Source: Methanobacterium veterum (GTDB lineage Archaea; Methanobacteriota; Methanobacteria; Methanobacteriales; Methanobacteriaceae). From it: a DNA stretch of 64,000 nucleotides. Position numbers and translations under genes: made by a program. Where the stretch lies: the NCBI RefSeq assembly GCF_000745485.1, contig NZ_JQJK01000014.1, positions 124,001 to 188,000 of the forward strand, given 5' to 3'. Of the stretch, positions 38,915-49,234 are shown one piece after another. The notes beneath the pieces are model-generated. The model had not been told where the DNA came from, searched no databases, and was given only the letters and a program-made list of their open reading frames with translations. How positions within the stretch are numbered: the first letter of the stretch is position 1; every line of letters starts with the position of its first letter.

Positions 38915-39335
38915 GAGTTTGCATCCTGAATACCTCGATGTCAAGGGCCTTGTCGCACTTTGGAGAGAAGGAATAATGGCCCGTAATGTCCTTAATGGAA
39001 AGACTGAAGGTTATAGAAACCATCCTCAACTTGAGAGGTTTAAAAAACAGTATGATCCGGTACTTGCCATTGATACTTACTTATTACATGTTTATAATGA
39101 ATCTAAAAGAAGAAATTATAATTTTAAGAGGGATAGAATTGGAATTAAATTTGTAGATTCTAAAATTGAAGTAACTGATGGGCAAATGCTTTATGAGTTT
39201 AAACATTTAAAAAGAAAACTCAAGATAAGGGATCCTGAAAGATATGATGTATTGATGAATTTAGATTTTCCCAGATCAAATCCGGTTTTTAAAGTAGTAA
39301 CAGGAGATATAGAATCGTGGGAAAGACCATATTGA
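38904..39335 (+). CDS. Pyrimidine dimer DNA glycosylase (T4 endonuclease V type)
   Basis: 143 residues from ATG 38904, with GGTGAT just upstream; a longer frame from 38871 is an artefact of the repeat region. It reads MRLWSLHPEYLDVKGLVALW, GYRNHPQLERFKKQ and VYNESKRRNYNF, the T4-type endonuclease V pattern in which the N-terminal residue and a Glu are catalytic. It cuts DNA at UV dimers. The start codon lies in a 12-bp stem with the ribosome site in the loop, so translation may be controlled. Confidence 0.9.
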   Translation: MRLWSLHPEYLDVKGLVALWREGIMARNVLNGKTEGYRNHPQLERFKKQYDPVLAIDTYLLHVYNESKRRNYNFKRDRIGIKFVDSKIEVTDGQMLYEFKHLKRKLKIRDPERYDVLMNLDFPRSNPVFKVVTGDIESWERPY

Positions 39336-39559
39336 CAGTTATTTTATCAGCTTGTGCAGTACATCTTGAAACCCATTAAAACTTAATTAAGTCCTTTTTA
39401 AATAGAATTTAGGTGTTCAATGCCTTTGATAATGAATTTAATCTCTTAAAAATGAATAAATAATTAAATTTGGAAGATTTATAAATATTAAAAAACAAAA
39501 ATAAAGTATAAGAAATTAAAATTAAGTTTTTTGGGAGGTATAAAAGGAGGATTTAGTAA

Positions 39560-39718
39560 ATGAGATATAGATGTAAAGTCTGTGGGTATATTTATGATCC
39601 GGAAGTAGGTGAACCTAGAACAGGAACACCTCCAGGTACAGCATTCGATGATTTACCTGAGCTGTGGCGCTGTCCAAAATGTGGGGCAGGTAAAATTCGT
39701 TTTATGATGATAAGGTAA
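39560..39718 (+). CDS. Rubredoxin 1
   Basis: 52 residues: [10 protein letters not shown] near the N-terminus and CPKCGAG near the C-terminus form the FeS4 site. A strong AAAGGAGG lies upstream. It carries electrons, probably to FprA or peroxide-reducing proteins nearby. Close to rubredoxin 2 (both have [14 protein letters not shown]) and different from the standard rubredoxin 3, so 1 and 2 are recent duplicates. Confidence 0.95.
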   Translation: MRYRCKVCGYIYDPEVGEPRTGTPPGTAFDDLPELWRCPKCGAGKIRFMMIR

Positions 39719-39747
39719 CAGTTAGAAAGATTTAAAAGGTTGATTCA

Positions 39748-39912
39748 ATGGCAAGCAGATATAAATGTAATGTATGCGGTTATATATACGACCCTGAAAA
39801 GGGTGAAACTAAAACAAAAACAGATCCTGGTACAGCATTTGATGATCTACCGGATTTATGGCGCTGTCCTAGCTGTGGGGCAGGTAAAATTAGATTTGTT
39901 GAAATTAAGTAA
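39748..39912 (+). CDS. Rubredoxin 2
   Basis: 54 residues with the two Cys pairs [10 protein letters not shown] and [11 protein letters not shown]. It begins MASRYK and is 29 bases after rubredoxin 1. It shares the unusual CGAGKIRF end with copy 1, where most rubredoxins have CG-V-GKD-x-FE. A role in the same electron path is inferred from position. Confidence 0.95.
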   Translation: MASRYKCNVCGYIYDPEKGETKTKTDPGTAFDDLPDLWRCPSCGAGKIRFVEIK

Positions 39913-39997
39913 CTTACGAAAAATTTAAAATAAATAAGGCTCATATTTAAATCGTTTAAGTAATTTCAAATACAAAAAATCTTTTGGAGGCTGAAAA

Positions 39998-40159
39998 ATG
40001 AAAAAATACATGTGTACCGCTTGTGGTTACATATACGACCCCGAAGAAGGCGATTCCATATCTGGAATAGACGCAGGTACTCCTTTTGAAGATTTACCTG
40101 ATGACTGGCTTTGCCCAATGTGTGGAGTCGGAAAAGATCAGTTTGAACCTGTTGATTAA
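39998..40159 (+). CDS. Rubredoxin 3 (classical type)
   Basis: 53 residues: [14 protein letters not shown] and [15 protein letters not shown], the classical rubredoxin ends. GGAGG lies upstream. Its stop is one base before the FprA start, so the two are probably translated together, which makes it the likeliest direct partner of FprA. Confidence 0.96.
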   Translation: MKKYMCTACGYIYDPEEGDSISGIDAGTPFEDLPDDWLCPMCGVGKDQFEPVD

Positions 40160-40160
40160 G

Positions 40161-41342
40161 ATGACATCCCGAGTACTTAAACCTGGAATATATGCAGTAG
40201 GTGCTATAGATTGGGACAGGAGAATATTTGATGAAATTATCTCTCTTCCAAAAGGTACAACATATAATTCCTATTTAATACAGGGAAGCGAAAAAACAGC
40301 ATTATTAGACACAGTGGACCCAACTAAAATAGGGGAATTGGTAAGCAATCTCCAGGAACTTAATGTAAACATTGATTACATCATATCTCATCACGCAGAA
40401 CAGGACCATTCCGGGTCAATACCCGGAATTCTTGAAATTTATCCAGATGCAGACATTATAACTAACCCAAAATGCAAAGAAATGCTTAAAGACCTACTTT
40501 TAATTCCCGATGAGAAGTTCATAACTATTGAAGATGGAGAGACACTTTCACTTGGAGATAAAACCCTTAAATTTATTTATACTCCGTGGGTGCACTGGCC
40601 TGAAACTATGTCTACATATCTTGAGGAAGATAAAATCTTATTTTCATGTGATTTCTTTGGTTCACATCTTGCAGAAAGCAATCCTTTTGTAACTGATGAA
40701 GCTTTAACTTACCTGGCTGCAAAGAGATATTATGCAGAGATAATGATGCCATTTCGGATGTTTATCCAGAAGAACATGGAAAAACTTAAGGATATTCCTG
40801 TTGAAATAGTGGCACCAAGCCATGGTCCAGTTTATAAAAAGCCGGAACTTATTTTTGAAGCTTATAAAAAATGGATATCTGATGAAACTAAAAATGAGGT
40901 AGTTATCCCTTATGTATCCATGCACGGCAGCACCAAGGAAATAGTGTATTATCTAATAGATATCCTGGTTAAAAATGGCATAACTGTTAAACCTTTTAAT
41001 TTAACAACTTCTGATATTGGTGAATTAGCTACATCTCTTGTAGATGCATCAACTCTCATAATTGCCACTCCAACTGTTTTAACAGGCCCACATCCAAGTG
41101 CAGTTTATGCTGCATATCTTGCAAATGCACTGCGGCCTAAGTTAAAATTTGTATCTATAATAGGCTCCTATGGATGGGGTGGAAGAACAGTTGAACTACT
41201 TAAAGGAGCTTTAACTAATATAAGGGCCGAAGTTATTGATCCAGTCATTGTCAAGGGATTTCCAAAGGAAGAGGACTTCAAAAAAATAGATGCACTTGCA
41301 GAAGAAATTATTAAAAAACATAAAGAGAAGGGTTTATTATAA
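40161..41342 (+). CDS. fprA: F420H2 oxidase / flavodiiron protein FprA
   Basis: 393 residues from ATG 40161. The N-terminal metallo-beta-lactamase-like domain carries the diiron ligands (SHHAEQDHSGSIP, SCDFFGSH, APSHGPVY), and residues from about 250 form a flavodoxin domain (PYVSMHGSTKEIVYYL, GSYGWGGRT). In methanogens this enzyme reduces O2 to water with F420H2. A longer frame from 40086 overlaps rubredoxin 3 and is not used. It sits between rubredoxin 3 and ferritin. Confidence 0.95.
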   Translation: MTSRVLKPGIYAVGAIDWDRRIFDEIISLPKGTTYNSYLIQGSEKTALLDTVDPTKIGELVSNLQELNVNIDYIISHHAEQDHSGSIPGILEIYPDADIITNPKCKEMLKDLLLIPDEKFITIEDGETLSLGDKTLKFIYTPWVHWPETMSTYLEEDKILFSCDFFGSHLAESNPFVTDEALTYLAAKRYYAEIMMPFRMFIQKNMEKLKDIPVEIVAPSHGPVYKKPELIFEAYKKWISDETKNEVVIPYVSMHGSTKEIVYYLIDILVKNGITVKPFNLTTSDIGELATSLVDASTLIIATPTVLTGPHPSAVYAAYLANALRPKLKFVSIIGSYGWGGRTVELLKGALTNIRAEVIDPVIVKGFPKEEDFKKIDALAEEIIKKHKEKGLL

Positions 41343-41364
41343 ATTTGAGTAGTGGAGTGATTGA

Positions 41365-41880
41365 ATGATTAAAGAAAATGTTTTAAATGCTTTAAACTAT
41401 CAATTGAATGCTGAACTTTACTCGGCATATCTTTATTTATCAATGGAAGCATATTTTGAATCGGTTGAACTGGCTGGTTTTGGAAACTGGATGAGGGTTC
41501 AGGCACAGGAAGAAATGACCCATGCAATGAAATTTTATGATTACATTGTACAGAGGGGAGAAAGGGTGATATTATCTTCTATAGAAGAACCTCCATCACA
41601 GTGGGAATCTCCTAAAGCAGCATTTGAACATGTTTACAAACATGAACAGAAGGTTACAGGTTTGATAAATGCGTTGGTAGATTTAGCAATGTCTGAAAGT
41701 GATCATGCGACAAATAACTTCCTGCAGTGGTTTGTGGCAGAACAGGTTGAAGAAGAAGAATCAGCCAATGCGGTACTTCAAAAAGTTAAACTCACAGGTG
41801 AGTCTGCAAGCAGTTTATTCATGCTTGACAGTGAACTTGGACAGAGGGTATTCACGCCTCCTGCAACAACTAAAGGGTAG
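41365..41880 (+). CDS. Ferritin
   Basis: 171 residues, non-heme ferritin. [37 protein letters not shown] and [12 protein letters not shown] hold the Glu and His residues of the ferroxidase site. It stores iron and uses up Fe(II) that would otherwise feed Fenton chemistry. It follows fprA by 22 bases. Confidence 0.95.
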   Translation: MIKENVLNALNYQLNAELYSAYLYLSMEAYFESVELAGFGNWMRVQAQEEMTHAMKFYDYIVQRGERVILSSIEEPPSQWESPKAAFEHVYKHEQKVTGLINALVDLAMSESDHATNNFLQWFVAEQVEEEESANAVLQKVKLTGESASSLFMLDSELGQRVFTPPATTKG

Positions 41881-42181
41881 TATTTTTTCCATATTTTCTT
41901 TTTCAGTTTGATTTTTAAAAAAATTTTTAAATACATTTTATTATTTTAAGTGCAGGGAATGTTCATTTTTAAGTTTATTCTCTCTAAATTTAGCTGTAAT
42001 GGAATTATAATCTTTAAATTTAAATTAATGTATCTTATTTAAGGATTTTTGGGCATATTCCCTTGAAATTTTCCTATTAACATTAAATCTTTACATTATT
42101 CTCCTAATAAAAGCGAAATCATTATTTAACATAAATAATAAAATAATAATGTTAAATATCTGTTAAATAAGAGGGTCAAAA
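41881..42181. other. AT-rich gap between ferritin and peroxiredoxin genes
   Basis: 300 bases without a coding frame. T-rich runs just after the ferritin stop may end that transcript, and a TATA-like stretch near 42130 may start the next. Nothing else stands out. Confidence 0.35.
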
Positions 42182-42925
42182 ATGGGACATAAAGTAAAAA
42201 TATATGAGGTACGGAAAACCAAAAAAACCGACGAAGCTGGAGGAATGCCACTTATCGGTGATCCATTTCCAAAAATTAAGAATGTTAAAACAACCCAAGG
42301 AATAATAAAGCTTCCAAAAGAGTATAAAGGTAAATGGTTTGTCCTTTTCAGCCATCCTGCTGACTTTACACCTGTTTGTACCACCGAATTTTTAGAATTT
42401 CAAAGGCATTATATCGATTTTAAATTACTGAACTGTGAACTAATTGGGCTCAGTGTTGATCAGGTTACTTCGCACCTTAAATGGATAGAATGGATCAAAG
42501 AAAATTTCAATATCAGAATTGAATTTCCAGTAATTGCTGACAACGGCGAAATTGCAAGTAAACTTGGTTTAATTCATCCTGCAAAGGGAACAAATACAGT
42601 AAGGGCTGTTATAATAGTTGATCCAGAGGGAATAATACGGGCAATGATTTATTATCCTCAAGAGCTTGGAAGAAATCTCAGCGAGATAGTGCGGGCAGTA
42701 GAAGGACTTAGAATTGCCGACGATGAGAAAGTAGCAATTCCTGCTGACTGGCCACTAAACAGAAGATTTGGAAGCAATGTGATAATTCCACCACCACAAA
42801 GTCAAGAAGAAATTATCGAAAGAAAACAGAATGTAGAAGCTGGAGAATATGCATGTATTGACTGGTGGCTGTGCCACAAACCATGGTTTAAAAAATATAA
42901 GACTTCAGAATGGAAAGAGTTATAA
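42182..42925 (+). CDS. Peroxiredoxin, Prx6/archaeal type
   Basis: 247 residues. The peroxidatic Cys is in [17 protein letters not shown] (about residue 66). The C-terminal arm has two more Cys in [12 protein letters not shown], as in archaeal 1-Cys-like Prx6 forms that resolve through the arm. It reduces peroxides. The N-terminal extension (about 20 residues, [16 protein letters not shown]) is longer than usual. Its end lies 14 bases before sod. Confidence 0.93.
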   Translation: MGHKVKIYEVRKTKKTDEAGGMPLIGDPFPKIKNVKTTQGIIKLPKEYKGKWFVLFSHPADFTPVCTTEFLEFQRHYIDFKLLNCELIGLSVDQVTSHLKWIEWIKENFNIRIEFPVIADNGEIASKLGLIHPAKGTNTVRAVIIVDPEGIIRAMIYYPQELGRNLSEIVRAVEGLRIADDEKVAIPADWPLNRRFGSNVIIPPPQSQEEIIERKQNVEAGEYACIDWWLCHKPWFKKYKTSEWKEL

Positions 42926-42939
42926 GGAGGTATTTTATA

Positions 42940-43554
42940 ATGGCAAAAGGATTTTATGAATTGCCTGAATTGGATTATGGATATAAAGATTTAGAACCAC
43001 ATATTTCTGAACAACAGCTTAAAATACACCATCAAAAACATCATCAAGCTTATGTAGATGCTGCAAATGCTATTTTTAAATTGTATGATGAATCACGAGA
43101 AAAAGGAGAAGATTTTGATGTTAAAGCTAAAGCAAAGGAACTTGCATTCAATGCAGGTGGACACCAGCTTCATACGTTATTCTGGAAGAATATGGGGCCT
43201 GCTGATAAAAATGGCGGTGAACCAACTGGCACAATAGCGGAATACATAAAAAAAGATTTTGGTAGTTTTGAAAGGTTCAAAAAAGAGTTTTCACAGGCAG
43301 CTATAACTACAGAAGGTTCTGGATGGGCAGTTGTTACCCTGTGTAAAAGTACAGATAGGCTGATTATATTACAGCTTGAAAAACACAGTGTAAACACTGC
43401 TCCAAGGTGGCCTCCACTCATGGTACTGGATGTATGGGAACATGCTTACTACCTGGACTACAAAAATGTGCGGCCGGACTTTGTGGCAGCGTTCTGGAAC
43501 ATAGTAAACTGGGATGAAGTCAATACTAGAGTTGATGCCTGGTTAAAAGGTTAA
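42940..43554 (+). CDS. sod: Superoxide dismutase, Fe/Mn family
   Basis: 204 residues from ATG 42940, set by AAGGAGG at 42924-42930. The metal ligands are in [29 protein letters not shown] and [18 protein letters not shown]. It turns superoxide into peroxide and oxygen, and the peroxiredoxin next to it can remove the peroxide. Last gene of the oxygen-defence island. Confidence 0.96.
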   Translation: MAKGFYELPELDYGYKDLEPHISEQQLKIHHQKHHQAYVDAANAIFKLYDESREKGEDFDVKAKAKELAFNAGGHQLHTLFWKNMGPADKNGGEPTGTIAEYIKKDFGSFERFKKEFSQAAITTEGSGWAVVTLCKSTDRLIILQLEKHSVNTAPRWPPLMVLDVWEHAYYLDYKNVRPDFVAAFWNIVNWDEVNTRVDAWLKG

Positions 43555-43713
43555 ACTCTTTAAATTCTTCTTTTTTATTAAATATTTTAAAATTGTCTTG
43601 TTTTAAATAAAATTTATTTTACAAAAATTAATTTGTTTAATATTTCTCTTATATAAAAATTAGAAGATTATAAAGAATTAAAAAGGGGTATAATTTTATA
43701 ATACTTATATTTC

Positions 43714-43816
43714 AATGCTTCCGGAGGCGGTAAGCATTTTTTTATATATTTTGGGCAAAGGGAAAATCAGTAATCGGTTAGGCGGTAAAAATTACGTGAT
43801 TAGAATACCCTTTGCC
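43714..43816 (+). ncRNA. Candidate structured RNA with two AGGCGGTAA loops
   Basis: In the 676-base gap 43555-44230 there is a GC-richer stretch with two hairpins. The first pairs AATGCTT (43714-43720) with AAGCATT (43732-43738), followed by a T run. The second pairs GGCAAAGGG (43754-43762) with CCCTTTGCC (43808-43816), with an inner AATCA-GTAAT/ATTAC-GTGATT stem. Both loops show AGGCGGTAA (43725-43733 and 43780-43788). A TATA-like stretch precedes it (about 43690). No known RNA class is recognised. The rest of the gap is plain AT. Confidence 0.45.
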
Positions 43817-44230
43817 GATCTATTGTTTAGTGATGCATTAGTTAATAAGCCTTTCGGATTTATTTATGTATAACTAGATTTATTATAGTGTAAAAATTAA
43901 AGAAATTATTAATAGTATTTATTATACTTTATAAATTATTATATGTTCTTGAAATTTAAAATAGATCTTTTTACTACAAATATTTTTAATTTAAATATTA
44001 TAAATTAGATTAATACAGTTATATGATAGTTATATGCATTTTAGACAGAATTAACGTGATAAAAATTGATATTATGCACATTAAAGTCCTTAAACAGGCT
44101 ACTTATTTGATTCCTTAAATTAGTGTATCTCCCGAGATTGCAGTTGCTACAAATAAATACATAAGTTATAAAAATAGATTTTAACTAAAGTTTATATTAC
44201 AATTTTATCTAATGATTGGCAGGGAGATAA

Positions 44231-45529
44231 ATGATCTGGAATAAAGAAGCAGAGTGCATGTCAGAAAATGATAAAGAAGCACTACAACTTAAAAGACTAC
44301 AAGCCGTTGTAAAAAGAGCATATGAAAATGTTCCATATTACAGAAAGCGTTTTGATGAAGCAGGTGTTAAGCCAGAAGATATTAAAACTCTTAAAGATAT
44401 TGAAAAACTTCCATTTACCACTAAAACTGATTTAAGGGATGCTTACCCATTTGGAATGTTTGCAGTTCCTGAAGATGATATAGTGGAAGTGCATACCACT
44501 TCTGGAACAACAGGAAAACCAACAGTTTCAGGATACACGGTAAACGATCTGGATTTATGGGGAGAAGTTATTGCACGCGCTTTAGGAATGGCTGGAGCTG
44601 GAAAAAAAGATATAATTCAAAATGCTTATGGATACGGACTTTTTACAGGCGGAATGGGAGTACATTATGGTGCACAAAAAATAGGGGCTACTGTAGTTCC
44701 TATTTCGGCTGGAAATACTATGAGACAGCTTGAAATTATGGAAGATTTTGGATCAACTGTACTAACATGCACGCCGTCATATGCACTTTATCTGGGTGAA
44801 ATGGCTGAAAGAGAAGGAATCAGCAGAGAATCAATAAAATTAAAAGCAGGGGTATTTGGGGCAGAGATGTGGACTGAAGAAATGAGGAACGAGATAGAAA
44901 AACGGCTTAATCTCACTGCACTTAATATTTACGGGTTGACTGAGGTAATTGGCCCGGGTGTGGCTATGGAATGTGAGGATAAAAACGGACTGCACATATC
45001 TGACGACCATTTCTACCCTGAAATTGTTGATTCTAAAACACTTGAAACATTACCTGAAGGAGAAAAGGGAGAGCTTGTCTTAACAACATTAACAAGAGAA
45101 GGCATGCCTGTAATTCGTTTCCGTACAAAGGATGTTACAGCTTTAAGAAAGGGAAAATGTTCCTGCGGAAGGACACTTATCAAAATGGATAGAATCACAG
45201 GACGTACTGACGACATGCTTAAAATCAGAGGAGTAATTGTATTCCCATCACAGATTGAAAAAGCGCTGCTTAAAATCGAAGATCTTGAACCGCACTACCA
45301 GATTGTGGTTACAAGGCCGCAGCACCTTGACGAACTTGAAGTTCAGGTTGAAACATCTGAAAAGTTCTTCTCAGATGAAGTGAAGCATGTAGAAGAAGTT
45401 AAAAAGATGATAGAGGATCGTATTCACAGTGAAATCGGGCTTAGAGTTAATGTGACTCTTGTTGAACCACAATCACTTCCAAGAAGCGAAGGTAAAGCTG
45501 TTAGGGTTATTGATAAAAGGGAAATTTAA
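44231..45529 (+). CDS. Phenylacetate-CoA ligase-like AMP-forming ligase
   Basis: 432 residues, PaaK family of adenylate-forming enzymes: [17 protein letters not shown] (ATP loop), [25 protein letters not shown], and [15 protein letters not shown] before the small C-terminal domain. It forms an aryl- or acyl-CoA. In methanogens paired with an ACT protein, as here, it has been linked to uptake of aryl acids such as phenylacetate or indoleacetate for aromatic amino acids. The start is at ATG 44231 (GGGAG just before). Confidence 0.92.
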   Translation: MIWNKEAECMSENDKEALQLKRLQAVVKRAYENVPYYRKRFDEAGVKPEDIKTLKDIEKLPFTTKTDLRDAYPFGMFAVPEDDIVEVHTTSGTTGKPTVSGYTVNDLDLWGEVIARALGMAGAGKKDIIQNAYGYGLFTGGMGVHYGAQKIGATVVPISAGNTMRQLEIMEDFGSTVLTCTPSYALYLGEMAEREGISRESIKLKAGVFGAEMWTEEMRNEIEKRLNLTALNIYGLTEVIGPGVAMECEDKNGLHISDDHFYPEIVDSKTLETLPEGEKGELVLTTLTREGMPVIRFRTKDVTALRKGKCSCGRTLIKMDRITGRTDDMLKIRGVIVFPSQIEKALLKIEDLEPHYQIVVTRPQHLDELEVQVETSEKFFSDEVKHVEEVKKMIEDRIHSEIGLRVNVTLVEPQSLPRSEGKAVRVIDKREI

Positions 45530-45554
45530 ATCGAAATCATATAAGGTGGCTAAC

Positions 45555-45986
45555 ATGAAATTAAAACAGGTATCTATATTTTTGGAAAATAAAAAAGGGA
45601 GACTATGGAACGCGCTGAGTATCTTAAGAGAATCAGGGATGAATATACGTGCTCTCTCAATTGCAGATACATCTGAGTTTGGGATTTTAAGAATTATAGT
45701 TCCTGATCCTGAAAAGGCAAAAAAAGCACTTGAAGCTGGCAATTTTGTAGTTAAAATAACTGATGTAATTGCCGTAGAGGTTTCAGATACTCCAGGTGGA
45801 CTTGAAGGAATTCTTGAAACATTAAATAAATCAAACACTAACGTGGAATATATATATGCCTTTGTTGAAAAGAAAGCAGAAAAAGCTGTAGTTGTACTGC
45901 GTACTGAAGACATCGATGAAGGTATCGCCGCTTTAAAAGAAGGTGGAGCTGCAGTTATTTCACCTGAAGAAGTCTATGAACTGTAA
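45555..45986 (+). CDS. Tandem ACT-domain protein
   Basis: 143 residues from ATG 45555 (AAGGTGG just before); the frame is open further upstream but overlaps the ligase. Two ACT domains: [20 protein letters not shown] from residue 2 and [19 protein letters not shown] from about 75. ACT domains bind amino acids. It lies 25 bases after the PaaK-like gene, a pairing seen in many anaerobes, and may sense the aromatic amino acid end product. Confidence 0.9.
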   Translation: MKLKQVSIFLENKKGRLWNALSILRESGMNIRALSIADTSEFGILRIIVPDPEKAKKALEAGNFVVKITDVIAVEVSDTPGGLEGILETLNKSNTNVEYIYAFVEKKAEKAVVVLRTEDIDEGIAALKEGGAAVISPEEVYEL

Positions 45987-46228
45987 AATAAATATATTTT
46001 ATTTTACCTTTTAATTTTAAAAACTTGATTATTCATTTTAAATAATTTAAATTTCTTAATTTGACAATTACTATTTATAGGGCCTATTTATTAATTGAAT
46101 AAGCGTAAAAACTCCTTTTAAACTAAAATAATGGTTTTAAAATCTTTATATTTTAAAAAATCAATTCTAAATTTTTATATAATTGGGGAAACAAATATTA
46201 TCTATAAATTTAGTTAAAGGGTGTTTTC

Positions 46229-46431
46229 ATGGGTAACAATGTTAATAAAATGTCGACTTTATTGATCGCTGTTGTATGCTCCTTTTTAACTCTATTCCCT
46301 GGTTTTTCTCTTTTCAATATAAATACCCTTATAGATATGTAGAACGGAGGTTTTTAGGTGCAGTATTGACTGCAGTAATTATTACGTGTCTGGTTTGTCC
46401 GATCTTACATTGGATAACCATATTAATATAG
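46229..46431 (+). pseudogene. Small two-TM membrane protein split by a frameshift
   Basis: ATG 46229 opens NKMSTLLIAVVCSFLTLFPG, a membrane helix, and stops at 46342. One frame over, a continuation reads WFFSFQYKYPYRYVERR and then FLGAVLTAVIITCLVCPILH, a second helix, ending at 46431. Joining them at the T run near 46301-46306 would give a protein of about 67 residues. The pattern suggests a one-base indel; two unrelated short frames are the alternative. Confidence 0.4.
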
Positions 46432-46561
46432 TACAGATAATACATGACACTACCCTGATTTGATTTAAAGTATACATGTAACTATCATCATATTTGCTGT
46501 ACTTTTGGAGGTATATTCGCATCTATGGCTAAAAATGATTAGTTAGTAAAGGAGATTAAAA

Positions 46562-47008
46562 ATGTATAAAAAAATTTTGCTGCCTACAGACGGCTCAGAA
46601 AGTTCAAAAAGAGCGGGTGAACATGCAATATCTCTTGCAGATGTAACTGGTGCTGATATCATTGTATTGAACGTAATTGATGTTAACTATCTGCAGCCTT
46701 CTTACCTGCCGAGTTTTAGGGAAGATCTGGAAAAAGAATTAAGAAACGAAGGAAAAAAAGCTATTGCTAGATTTGAAAAGGATTTGGAAGATATCCAGTG
46801 CAGGGGAATGTGTAAAAACATTAATTTCATATCTAAAATAGATGAGGGAAAGCCGCATGAAATTATACTTGAAACTATGGATAAAGAAGATGTCGATATC
46901 GTGATCATGGGGGCTTCAGGCAGGCATGGTTTAGATAGGGTCTTAGTTGGAAGTACAACCGAAAGAGTAATAAGAGAAACAAGGCGCCCGGTTCTGGTAG
47001 TTCCGTAA
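46562..47008 (+). CDS. Universal stress protein A family with C-x3-C insert
   Basis: 148 residues: [20 protein letters not shown], then [22 protein letters not shown] with the ATP-binding G-x2-G-x9-G-S. Compared with the Usp at 37834 it has an added QCRGMCKN segment, a C-x3-C pair shared with the Usp at 55429. It may be redox or metal sensitive. GGAG lies upstream. Convergent with thiD. Confidence 0.93.
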   Translation: MYKKILLPTDGSESSKRAGEHAISLADVTGADIIVLNVIDVNYLQPSYLPSFREDLEKELRNEGKKAIARFEKDLEDIQCRGMCKNINFISKIDEGKPHEIILETMDKEDVDIVIMGASGRHGLDRVLVGSTTERVIRETRRPVLVVP

Positions 47009-47024
47009 TTTTTAATTTAAAGGG

Positions 47025-47771
47025 TTAAATACATTTCCAGAATTGATTTAGCGTTCCCTTACTTCCATATTTAATGCTTTTTTTTACAAATTTTCCAGCC
47101 TGTTTAACAGCGGTTTCCATATCATTTCCCTTTACAAGGGATGCCACAACTGCAGAAGAATAAGTACAGCCAGTGCCGTGGGTATTGTTACTTTCAACAA
47201 GTTCTCCTTTTATAACATTAATTGAACCATCAAAAAGTATGTCAGTTCCTTCAAGATGCCCTCCAGTAACTACAACATTACAGGTTTCCCCAATTTTAAG
47301 TGCAGCCTCTATGGAATCTTCTGTACTCTCTATTTTAACTCCTGAAATTTCCTGGGCTTCATGTATATTAGGGGTGGTTAATGTAGCAACAGGTAGAAGA
47401 TACTTTTTTAGAGATCTGGCAAAGTCTTTTTGGGACAGGTGCCCTCCAGAGCCTGCGATCATTACAGGATCAACCACTACCTTTAAATCATGTTCCGTAA
47501 TCTTTTGGGCAACTGCTTTTATGATTTCATCAGAGTAAAGCATTCCAGTTTTCGCAAATTCAATTTTTTCCTGTTCTAAAACGGTATCAATTTGTTTTTT
47601 AATAAACTGCACATCAACTGGTTGAACTCCCTCAACTTTATTTATATTTTGGGCAGTAAGCGCTGTTATTACTGCAGTTCCGTAAACACCAAATGCAGAA
47701 AAAGTTTTGATATCATTTAAAATCCCCGCACCGCCTGAAGGGTCAAAACCAGCAATGGACATCGCGATCAT
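47025..47771 (-). CDS. thiD: Hydroxymethylpyrimidine phosphate kinase
   Basis: 248 residues, ribokinase-like fold: [20 protein letters not shown] near the start, [12 protein letters not shown], and [20 protein letters not shown] with the catalytic Asp region near the end. It phosphorylates HMP and HMP-P in thiamine synthesis. It is the single-domain form without the ThiN extension often fused in archaea. Its start overlaps the cofC stop by four bases. Confidence 0.93.
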   Translation of the reverse strand: MIAMSIAGFDPSGGAGILNDIKTFSAFGVYGTAVITALTAQNINKVEGVQPVDVQFIKKQIDTVLEQEKIEFAKTGMLYSDEIIKAVAQKITEHDLKVVVDPVMIAGSGGHLSQKDFARSLKKYLLPVATLTTPNIHEAQEISGVKIESTEDSIEAALKIGETCNVVVTGGHLEGTDILFDGSINVIKGELVESNNTHGTGCTYSSAVVASLVKGNDMETAVKQAGKFVKKSIKYGSKGTLNQFWKCI

Positions 47772-48445
47772 ATGGTGGCCTCTCGGCTAACATCTAACCT
47801 TTCAGATCCGTGGTTGGATTTAACTTTAAGCTGTACTTTCTTTAAATATTCTCTTGCATTAGTTCCTTTTCCATGTAACATTATTTCGCCCAGATCTTCT
47901 GCCGTATTTACATCCATTGATAAATAGAATGAGTCATAAATGCTGTGTGTGAGTCCTCTTAATTCCGCTTCATCTATATGTTCAAAGAAACTGTAGTCTC
48001 CAAATTTCACACAAAAAGAAGTTGGGCATAGAAGTGCATTAGTACCTCCTCCTTTGGAAGGGGCAATTACAACGTCAAATTCATGGCTTCTATTTAATAT
48101 TTCTTTAACATGGCTTTTTTTAATTAAAGGCACGTCTGAGGGTACTATAAATATGTTATTACAAGAATTAGAATAGTTTTGAATAGCCTGAGTTAATGCG
48201 CCATTTAAATCGGTAACTCCTCTCTCTTTAAAAGTTTCAACGCCAAGTTCGTTTACAAAATTTAAAACATCATCATCGGAGCTTATAACTATTATATTAT
48301 CTACTGATCCCTTTAAAACTCCAATTACATCTTTTAACATGGCTTTTAATAAATTTTCACGTTCCAATGGCGTTAGCTTAGGGGATAATCTTGTTTTTGC
48401 ATCTGTAAATTTTGATACTGGGATTACAGCAAATGTTTTTTCCAT
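47768..48445 (-). CDS. cofC: 2-phospho-L-lactate guanylyltransferase
   Basis: 225 residues: [20 protein letters not shown] is the nucleotide-binding opening, then [13 protein letters not shown] and [18 protein letters not shown]. CofC activates phospholactate with GTP in F420 synthesis. It overlaps thiD by four bases, so a vitamin and a methanogen cofactor gene share one transcript. The last 15 residues ([17 protein letters not shown]) look unstructured. Confidence 0.92.
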   Translation of the reverse strand: MEKTFAVIPVSKFTDAKTRLSPKLTPLERENLLKAMLKDVIGVLKGSVDNIIVISSDDDVLNFVNELGVETFKERGVTDLNGALTQAIQNYSNSCNNIFIVPSDVPLIKKSHVKEILNRSHEFDVVIAPSKGGGTNALLCPTSFCVKFGDYSFFEHIDEAELRGLTHSIYDSFYLSMDVNTAEDLGEIMLHGKGTNAREYLKKVQLKVKSNHGSERLDVSREATI

Positions 48446-48531
48446 ATTGGTAACTCCTGAATCAGATTTTTTTACATAGTGGTTAATTCATTTATAGGCC
48501 CTACTTGAAATAAAATTTTAATTAATATAAG

Positions 48532-49215
48532 TTATATTGATTCTTTTATCCAACTTATAGTATTGTCTATCCATGATGAGGTTGATCCACTGTTTGATTG
48601 TGTTTGATTTAAATTTTTGATATTGCTTTCTGTAACGTTGAATGTACTCATAACATCACTTTTGGCATTGGCTATATCCTGGCGGAACTCTGACCATGTA
48701 ATATTGTTATTATCCACAACGGCCACTGGTTCTCCAGTATATGGATTCAAGTTGCCTTCCGATGCAATTATCCATATTTGAAGTTGGGCGTCCATAGCAC
48801 TTTGAGAGTTTGATGGATTTGAACTGCTTATTACACGAGTTATCGCGCTGTATGTGGTGTTTGTAGGTAATAATTTCGCACCTACGACTGCCCTTTGAGA
48901 TGGATTTAGACAATATGCCTTTACAGTTGCATTTGAATTTGATGCTATTATTTTATCTTCAGCAATTACAAGATCTTGAGATACTGTACTTGAAAGTACG
49001 TCTCCTTTCTTCACTTTAACCGATTTGCTTGCATTATTTGTTATCATAACTTGATGAGGAACCGTACCTGCTGCAGTTTGCTGAACTACTGTGATCTTTC
49101 CACTGGCATATGCGTCCTTTAGAGATACTCCACTAGATACTGAGTAACTTATCATTCCAGAGATTAATGCAAATACTAAAACTACTAATACAAGGCTTAC
49201 AACTCTTATATTCAT
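48532..49215 (-). CDS. Hypothetical secreted or membrane-anchored protein
   Basis: 227 residues. An N-terminal hydrophobic helix (VSLVLVVLVFALISGMISY) acts as signal or anchor, then an extracellular part rich in Asn, Ser and Thr (NNASKSVKVKKGDVLSSTV, SSSNPSNSQSAMDAQLQIWI) with an amphipathic helical end. No family is certain. It is on the proS strand, 19 bases after proS, and may share its mRNA. A surface role is inferred only from the signal. Confidence 0.75.
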   Translation of the reverse strand: MNIRVVSLVLVVLVFALISGMISYSVSSGVSLKDAYASGKITVVQQTAAGTVPHQVMITNNASKSVKVKKGDVLSSTVSQDLVIAEDKIIASNSNATVKAYCLNPSQRAVVGAKLLPTNTTYSAITRVISSSNPSNSQSAMDAQLQIWIIASEGNLNPYTGEPVAVVDNNNITWSEFRQDIANAKSDVMSTFNVTESNIKNLNQTQSNSGSTSSWIDNTISWIKESI

Positions 49216-49234
49216 CTGTTTCCCCAGCTAATGT

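Noticed and set aside
40086..40160. N-terminal extension of FprA by 25 residues
   Set aside because: It overlaps the coding end of rubredoxin 3 in another frame; the family start fits ATG 40161.
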